Below, one piece after another: positions 17,201 through 24,552 of a DNA stretch of 56,672 nt. The notes under the pieces are model-generated. The model was not told the origin of the DNA. It was given only the letters and a program-made list of their open reading frames with translations, and did no database searches. A program made the translations under genes and the position numbers. The DNA is taken from positions 1 to 56,672 of the forward strand of contig NZ_JNJP01000020.1 in the NCBI RefSeq assembly GCF_000701705.1. The letters run 5' to 3'. The stretch is from Bilophila wadsworthia ATCC 49260 (GTDB taxonomy: Bacteria; Desulfobacterota; Desulfovibrionia; Desulfovibrionales; Desulfovibrionaceae). How positions within the stretch are numbered: the stretch's first letter is position 1; the number at the start of each line of letters is the position of its first letter.

Positions 17201-17316
17201 TCTACCTGGATAGCTACGAAAACTATATCCTTACGCTCAACAAACGCTGCGCCGGATTCTCCAACGGCCATCGTCCGCTGCTCAGGCGCAGGCGGCATAT
17301 ATCGGATTGCCTTTAA
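14251..17316 (+). CDS. Large membrane protein with degenerate PHP-like domain, function unknown
   Basis: I do not recognise this 1021-residue protein as a named family. After a helical N-terminus, residues about 156-220 resemble a PHP phosphoesterase start: DHHVH (His160, His162), a helix, a beta strand ending VVYYNY where PHP proteins have TDH(D), then GVDVRIGLEF with Glu219 at the usual third position. A helical, charged middle follows (about 330-540). A hydrophobic region of four to six helices lies at about 665-840, starting LKVLAGFIPALVTFLY, and a helical C-terminus ends in Arg-rich RRRRH. The ATG at 14251 has AGGA upstream. It stands alone between trpA and holB. A membrane-tethered hydrolase-like or purely structural protein is possible. 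Confidence 0.6.
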   Translation: MLGTLFFDKQDRELLRMINETIDHGPSQDLEHKVFDANLHPHGILELTTTHEYRMAHAVINLLGNLEAGGAPDRLMALRILRDEVLHSARTPFRYNTGRVLIQIMKEIIRSRQDELTQLKLVHDFRKVTSGNPRLVRQFLNTYHLLEMPEEWNQLTVDHHVHDANTKGRKNATHLIMDAWIKGIRYITVVYYNYVEPAAARELLQAAEIMGVDVRIGLEFRTPFRDRFVCFVWAPRGFSDPEAFLSFLAERPMVALMNEGRKASLWMQRHVMDTLQLWNAKHAPALAEELEIPVPLLEPEAFLAYVGTGQTSFLHLAEYAHKTLLKHLVQRVKALQEEALTATSERQSQIAQLIRRMDMLTTEVIMETWLKPERNPELPSPDVPDNAPDTPELLRMPPHVLLDWLSCLRSGYRITLQLAELTAEDVLELLWDCQGMITHLELFNLKEWQEGHLRHLTAINDLQIAINKGSVLHLKQILRGMIRTLEASSSEKDKERCAKFRIILRNIPSLQAPYKVAPLRIRIGTDSTSHSGVRHGMGLAMPETLPHGARRQIARGKQFRPIYLPVSLSLEFRETYAEQERYSSFMRWLGPRLRRIWGFGHFGLRCTKEWRAISGITQIGEEGNVITMGGIGGELNNGLRAERTEKTRPRWLGFSRLSTPISNTLKVLAGFIPALVTFLYTQEWWVLAWFGAPLWFLITGLRNIPQAILGGGGMWSRSLLRWNDYVSWTRVCDSLLYTGLSVPLLEYFIRVLLLEDGLGLTVKDHQFLVFSIIAGANSIYISLHNIYRGFPKEAIIGNLFRSLLAIPVSVFYNDVLALFLPFFTTADPLLILEPGAAIISKTASDTVAAIIEGLADWRNNRRLRYWDYETKLQRLFDCYAKLELAFPDQDILSLLSRPEEFTRLTSTEARSLQVESIINALDLMYFWLYQPCAQQTLTSILRTMTREERVIVARSQGILSRVREVSQLFVDGLLGRNFARALSFYLDSYENYILTLNKRCAGFSNGHRPLLRRRRHISDCL

Positions 17317-17329
17317 AAAAGCAGGGAGA

Positions 17330-17444
17330 TTGGGGGAAGGGAACGTTTCTGAAAAAGTGCCCCTTTCCCCAAAAACCTGCCAGCGCGGCTCCCACCTCTC
17401 TCCTCTGGCAATGACTTTTGTACTTGCCGGATCTCTGGAATTTT
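17330..17444 (+). repeat. Degenerate dispersed hairpin repeat, tail-A type
   Basis: An imperfect hairpin (TTGGGGGAAGGG against CCCCTTTCCCCAA, about 17330-17372) is followed by a decayed tail A (GACTTTTGTACTTGCCGG). The rest of the 17317-17804 gap, between the large membrane protein and holB, contains no gene I can support. Confidence 0.45.
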
Positions 17445-17804
17445 CTGGAGTGATACAGCCGAACGAACCGCTCCAGAGTCGAAAGGGCCTACCCGTATGG
17501 GAAAGCTTCTTGAAGGGAGCGTTCTCACAGGCTCGCCGGAGTCTCCCGCCTCCCTCCGGAACTTCAACCGACGGGGAAGGCATCCTGAGATCCCCGTATG
17601 AGGATTGCCGGGCGGGGAGCCGCGCCTGTCCTTTCCCCGCTGTTGAAAAGCAAAAAGAAGTTCTGTAACAGCTACGTCAAACGGGACACGCGGCTTTCCT
17701 CCGCCTCGGAACCCGCCGTTTGGTGCGGGGAAGGGGCGGCGGGAGGGCCTTTTCCCGTCGGCATCCGTTTCCCGTGACTTTTCTTTTTGACCAAAGGACG
17801 CACA

Positions 17805-18737
17805 GTGGCCGTAAAAACCACCCGCACAGCGACAGAAGAACAACTCCCCACCCGGGAGGAGGCGGAAGCCGCCTTTGCCCTCGCCCTTGACGCGCGGCAG
17901 GAGCGTGTGCGCGCAGCGCTCAACAAGCTGGCAAGCGATCCGCCGCAGGTTCTGATCCTCGAAGGCGGCAGCGTGGCCGAGCGCTTCAGCGTGGCCCTGT
18001 GGCACGCCGCCCGCCTCAACTGCCCGGAAGGGCGGCCGCCCTGCCTGCATTGCCCGGCCTGCCTCCAGATCGGCGCGAATTTGTTTCACGACCTGTATGT
18101 GCTGGACGGGCGCGAAGGCTCCATCAAGATCGAAACCGTCCGCGAACTGAGGACCATCCTCGGGGAAGCGCCGCGCGGCGACGGCAAGCGCGTCGTTATC
18201 CTCGCCGAAGCCCAGTCCCTCGGCGTGGAAGCCGCCAACGCGCTTCTGAAATCATTGGAGGAGCCCCGGCCCGGCGTTTGTTTCCTGCTCCTCGCCCCGC
18301 AGCGGGAGCGCCTCCTCCCCACGCTTGTCTCCCGTGGCTGGGTCGTCACGCTGGCGTGGCCCGAGGCCGGCACGCCTTCGACGCCGGAGCTGTTCCAGTG
18401 GGAAGAGGCGCTGGCGGAATTCATGGCCTCCGGGCAGGGGTGGCTCGACAAGACGTCCGGCAAGGGTGCCGTCGATGCGGCGCTGGCCCGCCGGATCGTG
18501 CTCTCCGTCCAGAAGGCACAGGCCGCTCTCCACGCCGGGCGGGATGGAGGGCCTCTTGGACGGCGTCTTGCCATCCTCCCCGAAGCAGGCCATCTCCATG
18601 TCAACGATCTGCTGGCGCAATGCCAGGAATCGCTGGACTATATGGTCAGCCCCCCGCTGGTCCTCAACTGGCTGGCCACGCGGCTGCACATCGTTTATCG
18701 TCACGCCCGGCTGCGCGGGCGGAAGCCAACCGCCTGA
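17805..18737 (+). CDS. holB: DNA polymerase III delta-prime subunit
   Basis: This 310-residue clamp-loader subunit belongs to the polymerase III DnaX complex. A zinc-binding cluster, CPEGRPPCLHCPAC, and the sensor-type segment VVILAEAQSLGVEAANALLKSLEEP identify it. The P-loop is degenerate (GGSVAERF, no GKT), as expected of the non-ATP-binding delta-prime. The family SRC motif reads SRG here (LVSRGW). I chose the GTG at 17805 because AGGA lies six bases upstream; a TTG further up is less likely. A terminator follows at once. Confidence 0.88.
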   Translation: MAVKTTRTATEEQLPTREEAEAAFALALDARQERVRAALNKLASDPPQVLILEGGSVAERFSVALWHAARLNCPEGRPPCLHCPACLQIGANLFHDLYVLDGREGSIKIETVRELRTILGEAPRGDGKRVVILAEAQSLGVEAANALLKSLEEPRPGVCFLLLAPQRERLLPTLVSRGWVVTLAWPEAGTPSTPELFQWEEALAEFMASGQGWLDKTSGKGAVDAALARRIVLSVQKAQAALHAGRDGGPLGRRLAILPEAGHLHVNDLLAQCQESLDYMVSPPLVLNWLATRLHIVYRHARLRGRKPTA

Positions 18738-18775
18738 CCCGACATGAGATTGACGCTATGAAGCGTTAGACTTGA

Positions 18776-18816
18776 GGCGCCTTTCAGGGGAAAACCGGGG
18801 AAGGCGCCCTTTTTTT
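18776..18816 (+). terminator. Terminator of holB
   Basis: Stem GGCGCCTT (18776-18783) / AAGGCGCC (18801-18808), extended by weaker pairs, is followed by a run of seven T. Confidence 0.88.
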
Positions 18817-18818
18817 GC

Positions 18819-18847
18819 TGGACAGTAAGTATAAAAAGAACTATTAT
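18819..18847 (+). promoter_or_regulatory. Candidate sigma-70 promoter of dfx-rub-roo
   Basis: TGGACA (18819-18824), a 17-bp spacer and TATTAT (18842-18847) lie directly after the holB terminator and give a leader of about 155 nt before the desulfoferrodoxin gene. Confidence 0.6.
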
Positions 18848-19009
18848 CGTTTCACGAGTAGGGCATTCTGAGCCACGGAGCGATAGGCAAAACGAAGGGG
18901 AAACCGGATTCCCCATATCCATTTCTCATTGTCAAAAAACGGCTCCCGGTGTACTTCCCAGAAAGACAGGATCCTTATTCAGCCAACCATTGTCATAAGG
19001 AAGGTTCTC

Positions 19010-19393
19010 ATGGCTAACCAGTTTGAAATCTATAAGTGTGAACTCTGCGGCAATGTCATCGAAGTGCTTTTCGCCGGCAGCGGCGGCCCGCTTTCCTGCT
19101 GTGGCCAGCCCATGAAACTTATGGCTGACAAGGCCATCGACGGCGCCAAGGAAAAGCATGTGCCCGTGATTGAAGCCAACGGCGCAGGCTGTAAGGTCAA
19201 GGTCGGATCCGCTCCTCACGTGATGGAAGAAACCCACTGGATCGAATGGATCGAAATCGCCACCGCCGACGGCAAGCGCTATAAGAAGTTCCTGAAGCCC
19301 GGCGACGCGCCCGAAGCCGATTTCTGCATCCCGGTGGACAAAGTTGTTTCCGCCCGCGAATACTGCAACCTCCACGGCCTGTGGAAGGCATAA
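19010..19393 (+). CDS. dfx: Desulfoferrodoxin (2Fe superoxide reductase)
   Basis: This 127-residue cytoplasmic enzyme reduces superoxide to hydrogen peroxide without making oxygen. The N-terminal desulforedoxin domain carries Cys10, Cys13, Cys30 and Cys31 for the Fe(Cys)4 centre I. The neelaredoxin-like domain has HVPV, PHVMEETHWIEW and YCNLHG, supplying four His and one Cys to centre II. AAGGAAGG precedes the ATG at 19010. It heads a block with rubredoxin and Roo, the classic rbo-rub arrangement of Desulfovibrio, in which rubredoxin can donate electrons. Confidence 0.97.
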   Translation: MANQFEIYKCELCGNVIEVLFAGSGGPLSCCGQPMKLMADKAIDGAKEKHVPVIEANGAGCKVKVGSAPHVMEETHWIEWIEIATADGKRYKKFLKPGDAPEADFCIPVDKVVSAREYCNLHGLWKA

Positions 19394-19513
19394 GCACCTA
19401 TAGACCACTTGACAACGGCGGCTCTTTTTGGCTGTAACAGTGCCGTCGGAGATGTTCCTTACACCTCTAACCCCGCAGGCAAGAGCAGCGCTTTCGCGGG
19501 CAGGAGATTAACG

Positions 19514-19672
19514 ATGCAGAAATATGTTTGCAATGTGTGTGGCTATGAATATGATCCCGCCGCCGGCGACCCTGACAGCGGCATCGCCCCCGGCACCGCT
19601 TTTGAAGATCTGCCCGAAGATTGGGTCTGTCCCGTCTGCGGCGCTTCCAAGTCGGACTTTTCCGCTGCCTAA
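19514..19672 (+). CDS. rub: Rubredoxin
   Basis: This is a 52-residue Fe(Cys)4 electron carrier with the two motifs YVCNVCGY and WVCPVCGASKSDF, full family length, and CAGGAG upstream of the ATG. Between desulfoferrodoxin and Roo, it is the likely electron donor to both. A terminator-like hairpin separates it from roo, suggesting the upper pair can be made in excess. Confidence 0.98.
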   Translation: MQKYVCNVCGYEYDPAAGDPDSGIAPGTAFEDLPEDWVCPVCGASKSDFSAA

Positions 19673-19701
19673 GATAGCGGCTCGTCTGAACGCGTAGAAT
19701 A

Positions 19702-19735
19702 GGGGGTGTGACGGGCTTCGTCGCACCCCCATGTT
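19702..19735 (+). terminator. Terminator-like hairpin between rub and roo
   Basis: Stem GGGGGTGTGACG (19702-19713) / CGTCGCACCCCC (19719-19730) has one internal T-G pair and is followed by ATGTTTTTG. It could attenuate read-through into roo or stabilise the dfx-rub message. Confidence 0.65.
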
Positions 19736-19776
19736 TTTGTGCTCACCTCAAACATGCCTGAAAGGATTTTGTCACT

Positions 19777-20979
19777 ATGAAACCCGTTGAACTGGCGAAA
19801 GATATTTTCTGGATCGGGGCCGTCGACTACAACAAGCGCAACTTCCACGGCTACAGCCGTTCCCCGCGCGGCACGACCTACAACAGCTATCTCGTCCGCG
19901 ACGAGAAGAACGTCGTGTTCGACACGGTGGACAACGATTACGCCGGAACCATGTTCTGCCGCCTCGCCAAGCTGATACCGCTCGACAAGGTCGACTACAT
20001 CGTCGTGAACCACACCGAAAAAGACCACGCCGGGGCCCTGTGTCAGCTCGTCGAGCGCTGCAAGCCCGAGAAGATCATCACGTCGACCATCGGCAAGCGT
20101 TTCATGGAAGCCCAGTTCGACACCACCGGCTGGCCCATCGAAGTGGTCAAGACCGGGGACGTCATCAACATCGGCAAGCGGAACATCCATTTCGTGGAAA
20201 CCCGTATGCTGCACTGGCCCGACAGCATGGTTTCCTACATCCCCGAAGACAAGCTCCTTATCAGCAACGACGCCTTCGGCCAGAACATCGCCTCCTCCGA
20301 ACGTTTTTCGGATCAGTACGACCGCTGCGTGCTGGAAAAGGCGATCAAGGAATACTACTACAATATCGTCCTGCCCTTCTCCCCGCAGGTCCTCAAGACG
20401 CTTGAGCTTGTGGCTGCCCTGAAGCTCGACATCGAAATGATCGCCCCCGACCACGGCCTCATCTGGCGCGGCAAGGACGACTGCAAGTACATCCTCGACA
20501 CCTACCGCGCCCTTGCCGAACAGAAGCCGAAGCAGCGCGCCGTCATCGTCTACGACTCCATGTGGGGCTCCACCGGCATCATGGCCTCCGCCATCGCCTC
20601 CGGCCTTGAAGACGAAGGCGTGCCCGTCCGCATCATCGACATCCAGAAGAACCACCACAGCGACGTGATGACCGAACTCGCCGACTGCGGCGCGGTCATC
20701 GTGGGTTCCGCCACGCACAACAACAACGTACTGCCCGGCATCGCCGACGTGCTGACCTACATGAAGGGCCTCCGCCCCCTGAACCGCGTGGGCGCCGCGT
20801 TCGGCTCCTACGGCTGGTCCGGCGAATCGCCGAAGATCATTCAGGAATGGCTCGCATCCATGAACATGGATATGCCCGCCGACCCTGTGAAGTGCCTGTT
20901 TGTGCCCAAGCATGAAGGCCTGTCCCAGTGCGTCGCGCTCGGCAAGACCGTTGCCGAGGCCCTCAAGGCGAAGTGCTGA
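19777..20979 (+). CDS. roo: Rubredoxin:oxygen oxidoreductase (flavodiiron protein)
   Basis: This 400-residue class A flavodiiron protein reduces O2 to water (family members also reduce NO) in the cytoplasm using rubredoxin electrons. The metallo-beta-lactamase-like domain has diiron ligands His79, Glu81, Asp83 and His84 (HTEKDHAG), a His in MLHW, an Asp in SNDAFG and a His in APDHG. The flavodoxin domain begins near residue 250 (AVIVYDSMWGSTG) and binds FMN. Length and motifs match D. gigas ROO. Position after dfx and rub supports an oxygen and superoxide defence unit. Confidence 0.97.
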   Translation: MKPVELAKDIFWIGAVDYNKRNFHGYSRSPRGTTYNSYLVRDEKNVVFDTVDNDYAGTMFCRLAKLIPLDKVDYIVVNHTEKDHAGALCQLVERCKPEKIITSTIGKRFMEAQFDTTGWPIEVVKTGDVINIGKRNIHFVETRMLHWPDSMVSYIPEDKLLISNDAFGQNIASSERFSDQYDRCVLEKAIKEYYYNIVLPFSPQVLKTLELVAALKLDIEMIAPDHGLIWRGKDDCKYILDTYRALAEQKPKQRAVIVYDSMWGSTGIMASAIASGLEDEGVPVRIIDIQKNHHSDVMTELADCGAVIVGSATHNNNVLPGIADVLTYMKGLRPLNRVGAAFGSYGWSGESPKIIQEWLASMNMDMPADPVKCLFVPKHEGLSQCVALGKTVAEALKAKC

Positions 20980-20984
20980 TGTTC

Positions 20985-21011
20985 CGGGGGGAAGCCTTCG
21001 GGCTTTCCCCC
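20985..21011 (+). terminator. Hairpin after roo
   Basis: GGGGGGAAGCC - TTCG - GGCTTTCCCCC forms a strong stem with a UUCG-type loop but no clear T-run. It probably ends or stabilises the roo message. Confidence 0.6.
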
Positions 21012-21236
21012 GCCTCCCGTTCCGGCGGCGAAGGCAATGCGCGGGGCATCGCGCGGAAGCGTTCGTGAGCGAGAGGAGACGGGGCCGGACTGAGAAAGCC
21101 GCCTCCACGCGCCGTTTTAGGGAAGAATCCTTTCCGATGCGGCCTAATATCATATACTTTTCAAAGGAGCCTGAAGAGACTGGGCTCCGGCAATGATCCG
21201 GCTTCCGGCCGGAAACCAAAATCATGGGGGAATTCT

Positions 21237-22556
21237 ATGGATGTTGTCATGCTGTCACGGTTGCAATTTGCCGTGACCGTCTTTTTCCACTTCATCTTTG
21301 TCCCGCTGACCCTCGGACTCGTGGTTCTTCTCGCCATCATGGAGACGCTCTACGTCCGCACGGGCAATGAAGTGTACAAAAGAATGGTCAAGTTTTGGGG
21401 AAAGCTGTTCCTCATCAACTTCGTCCTCGGCGTCGTGACCGGGATCACCCTCGAATTCCAGTTCGGGACCAACTGGTCTCGCTACTCGGAATATGTGGGC
21501 GACATCTTCGGCTCGCTGCTGGCCATCGAAGCCACGGCCGCCTTCTTCCTTGAGTCCACCTTCCTTGCGGTGTGGGCGTTCGGCTGGGAGCGCGTGAGCA
21601 AGAAGGTCCACCTGACCGCGATCTGGCTTGTGGCCATCGCCTCGAACCTGTCCGCCCTGTGGATCATCCTCGCCAACGGCTGGATGCAGAACCCCGTCGG
21701 CTACGTCATCAAGAACGGCCGCGCCGAGCTGTCCAGCTTCTTTGATGTCGTGACCAACCCCTTCGCATGGAGCCAGTATTTCCATACGATTTTCGCCGCA
21801 TGGATGCTCGGCGGCTTCTTTGTGCTCGGCGTCTCCTCGTGGCACCTGCTCCGCAAGAACGAGCTGGATCTGTTCAAGCGTTCCGTGCGCATCGCCGCGC
21901 CCTTCACCCTGATCCTCGTCCTGCTGCTCGGCCTTCAGGGCCACCATCACGCGCAGATCGTCGCGGAAATGCAGCCCGCCAAGCTCGCCGCCATGGAATC
22001 CCACTGGGAAACCGGCACCCACGTCCCCATGTATCTCCTCACATGGCCTGATCAGGCCAACCGCACCAACAGCATTCAGGCCCTGCCCATCCCGAGCCTG
22101 CTGAGCCTGCTGGCCTTCAATTCCCCGAGCGCGGAAGTGAAGGGCCTCGACGCCTTCCCCGCCGACGACATTCCTCCAGTCCTTCCCACCTTCCTCTCCT
22201 TCCGCTTCATGGTAGCCTGTGCGGGCCTCTTCGTGCTGCTGGCCATCGCCGCGTGGTGGTGGAGAAAGGATCTCGAAAACCACCCCCTGCTCATGAAGGC
22301 GCTGATCTACGTGATCCCCCTGCCCTACCTCGGGATCATGGCCGGTTGGGCCGTGGCCGAAATAGGCCGCCAGCCGTGGATTGTTTATGGCCTCATGCGG
22401 ACCTCCGACGCCGTGTCGCCGGTCCCGACGTCCTCTGTAGGGCTCTCGCTCGCGGCTTTCATCGTCATCTACACCTTCCTCGGCATTCTGGACATCTACC
22501 TGCTCCGCAAGTATGCCAAGAAGGGCCCGGAAGCCGCCCCTGAAGCGCAGGCCTAG
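21237..22556 (+). CDS. cydA: Cytochrome bd quinol oxidase subunit I
   Basis: This 439-residue integral membrane subunit carries hemes b558, b595 and d and oxidises quinol while reducing O2 to water. His18 in the first helix (FFHFIFVPLTLG) is the expected b595 ligand. The second conserved helix contains WSQYFHTIFAAWML, and the GWAVAEIGRQPW segment near the C-terminus is diagnostic. The Q-loop is short, as in non-proteobacterial types. An 18-bp near-palindrome (GGCTTCCGGCCGGAAACC) lies about 20 bp before the ATG. It is followed 35 bp later by cydB. Confidence 0.96.
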   Translation: MDVVMLSRLQFAVTVFFHFIFVPLTLGLVVLLAIMETLYVRTGNEVYKRMVKFWGKLFLINFVLGVVTGITLEFQFGTNWSRYSEYVGDIFGSLLAIEATAAFFLESTFLAVWAFGWERVSKKVHLTAIWLVAIASNLSALWIILANGWMQNPVGYVIKNGRAELSSFFDVVTNPFAWSQYFHTIFAAWMLGGFFVLGVSSWHLLRKNELDLFKRSVRIAAPFTLILVLLLGLQGHHHAQIVAEMQPAKLAAMESHWETGTHVPMYLLTWPDQANRTNSIQALPIPSLLSLLAFNSPSAEVKGLDAFPADDIPPVLPTFLSFRFMVACAGLFVLLAIAAWWWRKDLENHPLLMKALIYVIPLPYLGIMAGWAVAEIGRQPWIVYGLMRTSDAVSPVPTSSVGLSLAAFIVIYTFLGILDIYLLRKYAKKGPEAAPEAQA

Positions 22557-22591
22557 CCCCGCCATCCCTACCCTAAGAGAGGATTACCAAT

Positions 22592-23620
22592 ATGCTTGAA
22601 ACCACTTGGTTTGTTTTGTGGGGACTGCTCTGGGCGGTCTACTTTGTCCTGGACGGCTTCGACTTCGGCATGGGGACCCTGCTGCCTTTCCTCGCCAAGA
22701 ACGATGAAGAAAAACGCATCATCTACAACGCTGCCGGCCCCTACTGGGACGGCAACGAAGTGTGGCTCATCACGGCCGGCGGCGTGACCTTCGCCGCCTT
22801 CCCCAAGGCCTACGCGGTGATGTTCAGCGCGCTCTACGCTCCGCTGCTCATCCTGCTCTTCGCCCTGATCTTCCGCGCGGTGTCCTTCGAGTTCCGCAAC
22901 AAGAAGGATTGCCCCCAGTGGCGCAAGTTCTGGGACGCCTGCCAGTTCCTCGGCAACTTCCTGCCCGCGCTGCTGCTCGGCGTGGCCTTCGCCAACCTGT
23001 TCATGGGCATCCCGATCGACGGCAACGGCGTGTACCACGGCAACATCATCAAGCTTCTGAACCCCTACGGCCTCGCGGGCGGCATCTTCTTCGTGCTGAT
23101 TTTCTGCATGCACGGCGCCCTCTGGCTGGCCCTCAAGTCCGAAGGCGACATCCATGAACGCGCCGTCGGCGCGGCGCAGGTGGTCTGGCCTCTGGTCCTC
23201 GCCGTGGCCCTGCTTTTCCTCGCCCTGACCGCGTTCTACACCAATCTGTACGCCAACTACGCCGAGCATCCCACGCTGCTCGTCTTCCCGATCCTCGCAG
23301 TGGCTTCCCTGCTCACCGTCCGGGTGATGATCTGGGCCGACAACCTGCTCGGCGCGTGGTTCTTCAGCGCGTTGTTCATCATTACCGTGACCTTCTTCGG
23401 CGTGCTCGGCATGTATCCCGGCATCATCATCTCCAGCATCGATCCCGCGTACAGCGTGACGGTCTTCAACGGCGCGTCCAGCCAGCTGACCCTCAAGATC
23501 ATGCTTGGCGTAACCCTCTGCTGCATCCCCGTGGTCATCGCCTATCAGGCGTGGGTGTACTACACCTTCGCCCACAAGGTGACTCCCGAAAGCCTCCAGA
23601 AGGACGATCACGCGTATTAA
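22592..23620 (+). CDS. cydB: Cytochrome bd quinol oxidase subunit II
   Basis: This 342-residue membrane subunit partners CydA. The N-terminus (ETTWFVLWGLLWAVYFVLDG) followed by FDFGMG, and the PYWDGNEVWLITAGG motif, are characteristic. Eight or nine hydrophobic helices follow to residue 330. AGAGGA precedes the ATG. With dfx-rub-roo just upstream, the bd oxidase completes a cytosolic-plus-membrane oxygen-removal set. I see no CydX-like small protein after it, only a hairpin repeat. Confidence 0.96.
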   Translation: MLETTWFVLWGLLWAVYFVLDGFDFGMGTLLPFLAKNDEEKRIIYNAAGPYWDGNEVWLITAGGVTFAAFPKAYAVMFSALYAPLLILLFALIFRAVSFEFRNKKDCPQWRKFWDACQFLGNFLPALLLGVAFANLFMGIPIDGNGVYHGNIIKLLNPYGLAGGIFFVLIFCMHGALWLALKSEGDIHERAVGAAQVVWPLVLAVALLFLALTAFYTNLYANYAEHPTLLVFPILAVASLLTVRVMIWADNLLGAWFFSALFIITVTFFGVLGMYPGIIISSIDPAYSVTVFNGASSQLTLKIMLGVTLCCIPVVIAYQAWVYYTFAHKVTPESLQKDDHAY

Positions 23621-23625
23621 GTTAT

Positions 23626-23752
23626 GTGGGGGAAGGGAGAAAAGGAACCCTTCTGGAGAAGGGTTGCCTTCTCCCCTCCCCCACACCCCCTTCCCTCATC
23701 CTCCCAAGACTTTTGACTGGTGGGGAGGCGGCGCGGAGGGAGTCCCCGTTTC
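23626..23752 (+). repeat. Dispersed hairpin repeat, tail-B type; terminator of cydAB
   Basis: A long imperfect hairpin 23626-23684 (GTGGGGGAAGGGAGAA against CTTCTCCCCTCCCCCAC) follows cydB, then tail B with GACTGGTGGGGAGGCGGCGC. It matches the copies at 6.45 kb and 56.2 kb. Confidence 0.7.
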
Positions 23753-23771
23753 ACTGCTCATAAAAATCGGA

Positions 23772-23803
23772 AAAGGCCGTTCGAAGCATTTCGAGCGGCC
23801 TTT
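23772..23803. terminator. Bidirectional hairpin between cydB and the DMT gene
   Basis: AAAGGCCGTTCGAA - GCA - TTTCGAGCGGCCTTT pairs with one wobble and has A and T runs at its ends. It can terminate the convergent transcripts from both sides. Confidence 0.65.
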
Positions 23804-23871
23804 CGTTTGGGCAAGAGAAAGAAAAGAAGTAAGGGGCAGAGATAGGATGAGGCAAATGATATTGAAAGAAA

Positions 23872-24309
23872 TCAGCGTTTAAAAGCTATGAGGAGGCCAA
23901 GCAAGACCAGCAGGACGCCCAAGAAACGCCTCCACGTAAACAGCGTCACGGGAATGCCGAACCAACCGAAATGGTCAATGATGCAGCCCATGATCAGGTT
24001 TCCGAGGATCATGGCCATCAGGGTGGGCAGGACGCCGATATGGGGCACACAGAGAATCGTATTGAATACCACGGTCGCCCCGAGCAAACCGCCGACCAAT
24101 TGCCACGCAGGAACGCCGAATACGCCGCCGACATGCCCTTTGCCGAAAAACAGCATGGCGATCCCAAGAACCAGCGTGCCGCCGAGGAACGAAAGGAAAC
24201 TCCCCTCCAGTACGCCCACGGAGCGGCTCAGTTGCGCGTTGATCGGCGACTGGAGCCCGAACAGCAGCCCCGCCGCAATCATCATGCCCAAATAAAAAAT
24301 CTTTTCCAT
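23872..24309 (-). CDS. DMT-family small transporter (YdcZ/DUF606-like)
   Basis: This 145-residue protein has five hydrophobic helices starting MEKIFYLGMMIAAGLLFGLQ and ending LLVLLGLLIAFKR. The motif SPINAQLSR in helix 1-2 and the PxxxxIxGxxI-like second half fit the short YdcZ (DMT_YdcZ) family of the drug/metabolite transporter superfamily, which may work as dimers. I chose the ATG at 24309 because GGAG lies six bases before it; the longer reading frame begins with a charged segment unlikely to be translated. The substrate is unknown. It is monocistronic, between hairpins. Confidence 0.75.
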   Translation of the reverse strand: MEKIFYLGMMIAAGLLFGLQSPINAQLSRSVGVLEGSFLSFLGGTLVLGIAMLFFGKGHVGGVFGVPAWQLVGGLLGATVVFNTILCVPHIGVLPTLMAMILGNLIMGCIIDHFGWFGIPVTLFTWRRFLGVLLVLLGLLIAFKR

Positions 24310-24432
24310 AGCCAGCTCCACTGTGTCCTTTTTCCGCCAGCAGCCTGAAAGAACCTTCCTCCGCTCCCGCTTCTCCACCTTCTAAAAAAAGACCCTGCTC
24401 AACGCGCTCCCTCAATCAACAGGGAATGTCGT

Positions 24433-24539
24433 GAACAGGGATTCGATAACGTCGAAAGTCTTGGGAAGAGGAGGGATGGGGGTTTGGGGGAAGGGAGGGG
24501 AAACCTTTCTGAAGAAAGGTTTCCCCTCCCTTCCCCCAA
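24433..24539 (-). repeat. Dispersed hairpin repeat, tail-A type, reverse orientation; perfect 26-bp stem
   Basis: Arms 24484-24509 and 24514-24539 are exact complements around loop TGAA. On the minus strand the stem is followed by tail A (AAGACTTTCGACGTTATC then GAATCCCTGTT, 24433-24465). It lies just after the penicillin-binding-protein stop on that strand and serves as its terminator. Confidence 0.75.
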
Positions 24540-24552
24540 GCTTCTCATTCAG

